DNA from: Aminipila sp032051575
Lineage (GTDB): Bacteria > Bacillota > Clostridia > Peptostreptococcales > Anaerovoracaceae
Direction of reading: 5' to 3'
NCBI RefSeq assembly: GCF_032051575.1
Contig: NZ_DAMBYD010000009.1
Coordinates: 62,001-126,000 of the forward strand
Length of the DNA: 64,000 nt
A model generated the notes under the pieces. The model was not told the DNA's origin, searched no databases, and saw nothing but the letters and a program-made list of their open reading frames with translations. Position numbers and translations under genes: made by a program. Shown piece after piece: positions 60,023-64,000 of this stretch; positions within the stretch are counted from its first letter, which is position 1; every line of letters starts with the position of its first letter.

Positions 60023-60427
60023 TTAAGCAATTACAATATAAGGCACTCCTGCTTTTTCTGCGGTTGTCAATGCAGTATAGGCAGCTTCTGTGATTTGCTG
60101 GTTTACCCACGCAGGTGTTCCTAATGCAGCATTCCAGTACCAATAAGAAGTTGTAGCTGTTACATAAGCATAGTCAGATATTTCTGCTGTAGGATATGCG
60201 GCAATTAATGCAGCAGAATCAGCAAATACACCTTTATAACTGTCAATAGCCACGTCAGGTAGCTGGGCAACTGGAATCTTACTGTTTATATCTAGTGAAG
60301 CTACTCCATTGGCATCTCCGGCAGGTAACTGTGCAACGGGAACTGAACCTGTAGCATCAAGTGAAGCAATCCCATTAGCTGCGCCTTGTTTTGCAGTAAA
60401 TAATTCATAACTTATAGCATTTGCCAT
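60023..60427 (-). CDS. Small phage-tail-fibre-like protein with NGxASLD/QLP repeats
   Basis: 134 residues, no signal peptide. N-terminus AISYELFTAK as in the downstream gene, then two copies of the tail-fibre linker NGIASLDATGSVPVAQLP / NGVASLDINSKIPVAQLP (about 14-52), then an aromatic segment (SYWYWNAALGTPAWVN). Such linkers are common in phage fibre and minor structural proteins. The start at 60427 is behind GGGAGGA. With the next gene it forms a two-gene unit separated from any prophage. Confidence 0.7.
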   Translation of the reverse strand: MANAISYELFTAKQGAANGIASLDATGSVPVAQLPAGDANGVASLDINSKIPVAQLPDVAIDSYKGVFADSAALIAAYPTAEISDYAYVTATTSYWYWNAALGTPAWVNQQITEAAYTALTTAEKAGVPYIVIA

Positions 60428-60647
60428 TATTAAAATCCTCCCAAGATATATAATCCATAGTATACATGGATTAGTTTTTTTTACATAGACATAATCTCTT
60501 ATAGTCATATTCATTTAAAAAAAATTTTACTTGCATAGAAATCAATTTTTAAAGGGAAATTGATTGAGATATGAAGCGAGGCTCCATACTTTTTCATATT
60601 ATTCTAAAAAATAATTTTTGTTCTTCTTTATTATAAAAATTAAAACA

Positions 60648-60692
60648 AAAAATGCTTCCAGCCGACATTTAAATATCAGTTGAAAGCATTTT
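60648..60692 (-). terminator. Terminator of the rubredoxin-flavodiiron operon
   Basis: On minus, AAAATGCTT pairs with AAGCATTTT with additional inner pairing, followed by TTTTTTGTTTT. Confidence 0.75.
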
Positions 60693-60700
60693 AATTTTGC

Positions 60701-61810
60701 TTAAATATTCCACATCACTTTTAAAGGTTCTTCTGTCTCAAAACCGCAAGATAATAAGATATCATTGATTTGAGAAATAGATTCTCCACTCCAGCCGTAG
60801 GAACCAAAGGCTTTGCCAATTCTCCCCTTAGGCTTCAGACCTTTCATATAGGTGAGAAAAGCAATGACTGAAGGCAGCATGGTGTTATTTAAAGTAGGGG
60901 AACCTACAAAAATATATTTGGCCTCCAATGTTCTTGACATGGCGTGTGAATAGTGATCTTCTGAAAGGTTTATGAGTTCCACGTCAAACCCTTTTGTTTT
61001 GTATTCTTCATTAAGCTGTTCTGCAAGTTTTTTCGTTGTACCCCACATGGTATCATATACAATTAAAACCTTTTTATCATCTGTTTGATTTTGGCTCCAA
61101 AAAATATATTTCTGAAGGATTTCAGGAAGATACTTTGTTATGATAACTCCGTGAGAGGGACAAACTGTTTTAATATCAAGAGGTGAGACAGATGCAATAA
61201 GTTTTCCAACTTGCATGCCAAAGGGCAAAACAATATTTGCATAGTAGTCAGCGGCCCTGTCAATCAGCTTATCTAGGCCATTCTCTGTATCAAAAATCTC
61301 ACCGGTACCAGTATGTTGTCCAAAAGCATCATTTGAAAATAATATTTTTTCTTCCTCCAAATAAGTAGACATGCTGTCAGGCCAATGAACCATAGGCATA
61401 GGTATAAATTTAAAATTATACTTACCTGTATTTAAAGTATCCCCCAGTTTTACAACTGTGAAGTCATACTTTTCAGTTGGATAATAGGCCTTTAAACCCT
61501 TTTCACAGTTTGCAGTTCCATAAACCATGGCCTTAGGATATCTTTCCATCACTTTAGGTAAAGCCCCACTATGATCTGGTTCAACGTGATTACAGATGAT
61601 ATAGTCAATGGTTCTTCCCTGAAGAACCTGTTCAATATTTTTTAAAAACTCATCGGTAAATGTTTGTTTTACAAAATCAATTAACGTAATCTTTTCATCA
61701 AGAACTAAGAAAGAGTTATAAGTAGTCCCGATAGGAGTATAATAACCATGAAATATTCTTACATCCTTGTCCACAACTCCTACGCTGTATACATTGTCAG
61801 TAATTTTCAT
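60701..61810 (-). CDS. Flavodiiron protein (oxygen/NO reductase)
   Basis: 369 residues. N-terminal metallo-beta-lactamase diiron domain with ligands in CNHVEPDHSGALP, further His in MPMVHWPDSM and an Asp in FSNDAFG. C-terminal flavodoxin domain starting at VLIVYDTMWGTTKKLA. It reduces oxygen or nitric oxide to water or nitrous oxide using electrons from rubredoxin, which is encoded just upstream (stop and start overlap by one base). It is slightly shorter than most family members (about 390-400). Role: oxygen defence in an anaerobe. Confidence 0.95.
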   Translation of the reverse strand: MKITDNVYSVGVVDKDVRIFHGYYTPIGTTYNSFLVLDEKITLIDFVKQTFTDEFLKNIEQVLQGRTIDYIICNHVEPDHSGALPKVMERYPKAMVYGTANCEKGLKAYYPTEKYDFTVVKLGDTLNTGKYNFKFIPMPMVHWPDSMSTYLEEEKILFSNDAFGQHTGTGEIFDTENGLDKLIDRAADYYANIVLPFGMQVGKLIASVSPLDIKTVCPSHGVIITKYLPEILQKYIFWSQNQTDDKKVLIVYDTMWGTTKKLAEQLNEEYKTKGFDVELINLSEDHYSHAMSRTLEAKYIFVGSPTLNNTMLPSVIAFLTYMKGLKPKGRIGKAFGSYGWSGESISQINDILLSCGFETEEPLKVMWNI

Positions 61811-61941
61811 TATGCTTCCTGCTCCTCAAACTGGTCTTTACCTACACCGCAAATGGGACATTCATAATCATCTGGAAGTTCTTCAAATGGAGTTTCTCCA
61901 TCATATTCGTAACCACAAATTTCGCATACATATTTTTTCAT
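61810..61941 (-). CDS. Rubredoxin, short form
   Basis: 43 residues: MKKYVCEICGYEYDGE...YECPICGVGKDQFEE. Two CxxCG-type knuckles (CEICG and CPICG) bind one iron. Shorter than the usual 52-54 residues because the loop between the knuckles is reduced. It overlaps the flavodiiron gene start by one base, so it is its electron donor. Ribosome site AAGGAA lies upstream of the ATG at 61941. Confidence 0.92.
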   Translation of the reverse strand: MKKYVCEICGYEYDGETPFEELPDDYECPICGVGKDQFEEQEA

Positions 61942-62072
61942 ATCACTCAGTTCCTTTCTTTTTATTTAGCTTATAAAACTATTATAATTTTGCCTTGATT
62001 ATACCTCACCTTATGTTGCATGTCTATTTTATTTATACACAATTATGGTAAAAATTAAACAAAGAAGTAACG

Positions 62073-63245
62073 CTAAGGTTTTGTATATGCCTTATCAAAG
62101 GTAATGGATACAAAATAATTTTTATTTATTTCTTTAATTTTCTCATTGATTATAGCCTGCACCGCTGATTGTTTTAGTTTACATTCCGAGGACAGAACAA
62201 CATCAAAAATAATATTTGTGTGAGTTGATCCTGGAATTATTCGCAAATCATGTATTCCCAGGACTCCATCTAAAGGAGCAATGGTTTCTTTTAAAATGGA
62301 ACGAAGTTCAGCAGTAAGGGGGTCATTAAGTTTTACTGGGTCCATGTGCGCAGTTAAATTGATTTTAAGACTTTGGTTTAAAGTTCTTTCTATGTTATCT
62401 ATCATATCATGACTTTCCATAATATCTCGTTCAGAATCCACCTCAATATGTATAGAAGCAAAAATTCTGCCAGGACCATAATTGTGAACCATTAAATCAT
62501 GCGTACCAATAACTCCCTCATAAGATTCAGCCCCTTCTAGTATTGCGGTAACAAGCGCAGGGTCAGGAGCTTCCCCAAGTAAAGGGCTTGAGGTTTCACG
62601 AATAAGCTGGATACCAGACCAAATAATAAATAAGGCTACGAAGCAGCCCATGATACCGTCCAGTTGGAGGTTTGTAAGTTTACCGATGATGATGCTGATT
62701 AAAACAGCACTGGTAGAAATAACATCATTTCGGCTGTCTGTGGCTGTTGCCATTAAGGCTACAGAGTTAATTTTTTTGCCCGCAGAACGGTTAAATCGTG
62801 CCTGCCAGATTTTAACGGCAATAGAAATAGCTAAAATTACTATGGTAATGTAACTAAACTGCATAAGGTCAGGATGTAAAACCTTATCAAAAGAAGTTTT
62901 TATTAGTTGAAAACCAAGGGCAATAATTACAGCAGAAATAAGAAGCCCTGTAAGGTATTCAATTCGGGCATGTCCATAAGGATGGTCTTGGTCTTCGGGC
63001 ATTGCCGCAAGTTTGAAACCAATCAAGGTGATAATGGAAGAAGAAGCATCTGCTAAGTTATTAATTCCATCTGCTATTATTGCAATGCTGTTTGTAAAAA
63101 TTCCAATCAGTACTTTCATGGCACATAGAATCACATTGGAAATAATACCAACAACCCCGGCCAGCTTGCCATATTGATCTCTTACGATAGGATCTTTTGT
63201 GTTTTGAAAATCTTTTATAAAAAATTTAAACAAAAATGTACCCAT
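62073..63245 (-). CDS. Cation diffusion facilitator family metal transporter
   Basis: 390 residues. Six membrane helices in the first 215 residues with the metal-site Asp in IADGINNLADASSS and DHPYGHARIEYL, a second pair of Asp in TATDSRNDVIST, and a C-terminal cytosolic ferredoxin-like domain carrying His residues. It exports Zn, Mn, Fe or Co by proton antiport; specificity cannot be read. The C-terminus is longer than in minimal CDF proteins (about 300), so a second small domain is present. Confidence 0.93.
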   Translation of the reverse strand: MGTFLFKFFIKDFQNTKDPIVRDQYGKLAGVVGIISNVILCAMKVLIGIFTNSIAIIADGINNLADASSSIITLIGFKLAAMPEDQDHPYGHARIEYLTGLLISAVIIALGFQLIKTSFDKVLHPDLMQFSYITIVILAISIAVKIWQARFNRSAGKKINSVALMATATDSRNDVISTSAVLISIIIGKLTNLQLDGIMGCFVALFIIWSGIQLIRETSSPLLGEAPDPALVTAILEGAESYEGVIGTHDLMVHNYGPGRIFASIHIEVDSERDIMESHDMIDNIERTLNQSLKINLTAHMDPVKLNDPLTAELRSILKETIAPLDGVLGIHDLRIIPGSTHTNIIFDVVLSSECKLKQSAVQAIINEKIKEINKNYFVSITFDKAYTKP

Positions 63246-63332
63246 TTCAATCTCCCTATACTATGATATAATATGTGCAAAACTAAGGGTAAATACACTA
63301 TTTTATTGTATGCTAAATTTTGGGAGGTTGCA

Positions 63333-64000
63333 ATGTTAAACAAGTTAAAAGAACTAGGGAAATATAATGAAACTGTGCAGGCATTAGCGGATGCAAAAGA
63401 AACTCTTTGGATAAATCCCAAAGGGATGGAAAATACTTTTGATAAAGACATTACTCAAAAAGAAATCGATGAAGCAGAAGAACGACTACAACGATTTGCA
63501 CCATACATAAAAAAGGTTTTTCCAGAAACAGAAAAAAGTGGTGGAATTATAGAATCACCCCTTAAAGAAATTCCCAATATGCAGAAGGTTTTATCTGATA
63601 TGCTTGGTTATACACATGAAGGACGATTACTTTTAAAGTGTGACAGCCATTTACCGGTATCGGGTTCTATTAAGGCACGTGGAGGTATCCATGAGGTTTT
63701 AAAGTTTGCAGAGGATGTAGCTTTTGAAGCTGGAATGCTTACCAAAAACCACAATTATGAAATATTAGCAGAAGATAAGTTTAAACAACTGTTTAGCAAA
63801 TATAGTGTGGCGGTAGGTTCTACAGGAAATCTGGGTTTATCCATAGGAATTATGAGTGCTCAGCTTGGTTTTGATGTGACCGTTCATATGTCTGCCGATG
63901 CAAGGCAATGGAAAAAGGATTTACTTCGCTCAAGGGGAGCAACGGTTATTGAATATCCTGACAGTTATCAAAAGGCTGTGGCAGAAGGAAGAAAAGAGGC
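63333..64000 (+). CDS. dsdA: D-serine dehydratase (D-serine ammonia-lyase), N-terminal part
   Basis: 222 codons before the window ends; the gene continues beyond the right edge. PLP fold type II: LPVSGSIKARGG carries the PLP lysine (about residue 113), and VGSTGNLGLSIGIMSAQLG is the cofactor-binding loop. The family converts D-serine to pyruvate and ammonia. Start ATG 63333 follows GGGAGGT. It is divergent from the CDF gene. Confidence 0.92.
   Translation, partial: MLNKLKELGKYNETVQALADAKETLWINPKGMENTFDKDITQKEIDEAEERLQRFAPYIKKVFPETEKSGGIIESPLKEIPNMQKVLSDMLGYTHEGRLLLKCDSHLPVSGSIKARGGIHEVLKFAEDVAFEAGMLTKNHNYEILAEDKFKQLFSKYSVAVGSTGNLGLSIGIMSAQLGFDVTVHMSADARQWKKDLLRSRGATVIEYPDSYQKAVAEGRKE

Noticed and set aside
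59548..60427. A prophage at the fibre-like genes.
   Set aside because: No integrase, terminase, portal, tail or lysis genes nearby; both flanks are ordinary metabolic genes.

Overview
The window is a low-GC, anaerobe-type chromosome segment. It carries TTG/GTG starts with strong AGGAGG-type ribosome sites, dense intrinsic terminators, spore-surface-like proteins, SLH and copper-amine-oxidase-like stalk domains, a rubredoxin/flavodiiron pair and a complete oxidative D-ornithine fermentation operon. This fits an amino-acid-fermenting, probably spore-forming and motile member of the Clostridia (Peptostreptococcales/Anaerovoracaceae-like); I cannot name the genus. No rRNA, tRNA, CRISPR array or intact insertion sequence was seen.

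Layout. 1-3.3 kb: end of a MacB-type permease, a 1.7-kb AT-rich non-coding stretch with seven copies of a 20-bp dyad operator, and two tandem YtrA-type GntR regulators. 3.3-9.8 kb: SprT-like protease, Ogt methyltransferase, DUF362 ferredoxin, AlkD glycosylase, a hybrid histidine kinase lacking both phospho-acceptor residues, a class V aminotransferase-fold protein and RNase HI. 9.8-14.1 kb: a YycH/YycI/YycJ/RlmH operon behind a WalR-type box. 14.3-21 kb: a membrane protein, an HD protein with an eighth YtrA-like operator, two paralogous secreted stalk-domain proteins (one behind a c-di-GMP-I riboswitch, the other behind a leader that keeps only its 3' half), an ArsR regulator and a GGDEF-EAL enzyme. 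21-25.3 kb: a highly structured leader RNA with a terminator, then speA-speE-speB and an ECF sigma gene.

25.3-29.5 kb: a MerR-GyrI pseudogene, then a small locus with a TcdR/UviA-like (group V) sigma factor, a UviB/BhlA holin-like protein, an SLH protein and a leaderless unknown protein. The sigma gene and the leaderless-protein gene share the same unusual promoter (TTTACA-N16-CGTTTTT). This is the best candidate for an undescribed system: a sigma-controlled, holin-released protein.

29.7-35.8 kb: sensor kinase plus NtrC-type regulator, followed by a sigma-54 promoter driving a cysteine hydrolase and an APC permease. 36-47.3 kb: an EamA transporter, a PAS/sigma-54 activator, a second sigma-54 promoter and the ornithine operon ord-ortA-ortB-oraS-oraE, then the mutase reactivase and ornithine racemase: L-Orn to D-Orn, 2,4-diaminopentanoate, 2-amino-4-oxopentanoate, and finally alanine plus acetyl-CoA. 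47-52.4 kb: MCP, GIY-YIG protein, acetolactate synthase, CheV. 52.4-60.5 kb: moaC with a mogA stub, spore-surface-like proteins, endonuclease IV, an FCD regulator divergent from an L-cysteine desulfidase-family gene, and two small phage-fibre-like proteins. 60.7-64 kb: flavodiiron protein, rubredoxin, a CDF metal exporter and the 5' part of D-serine dehydratase.
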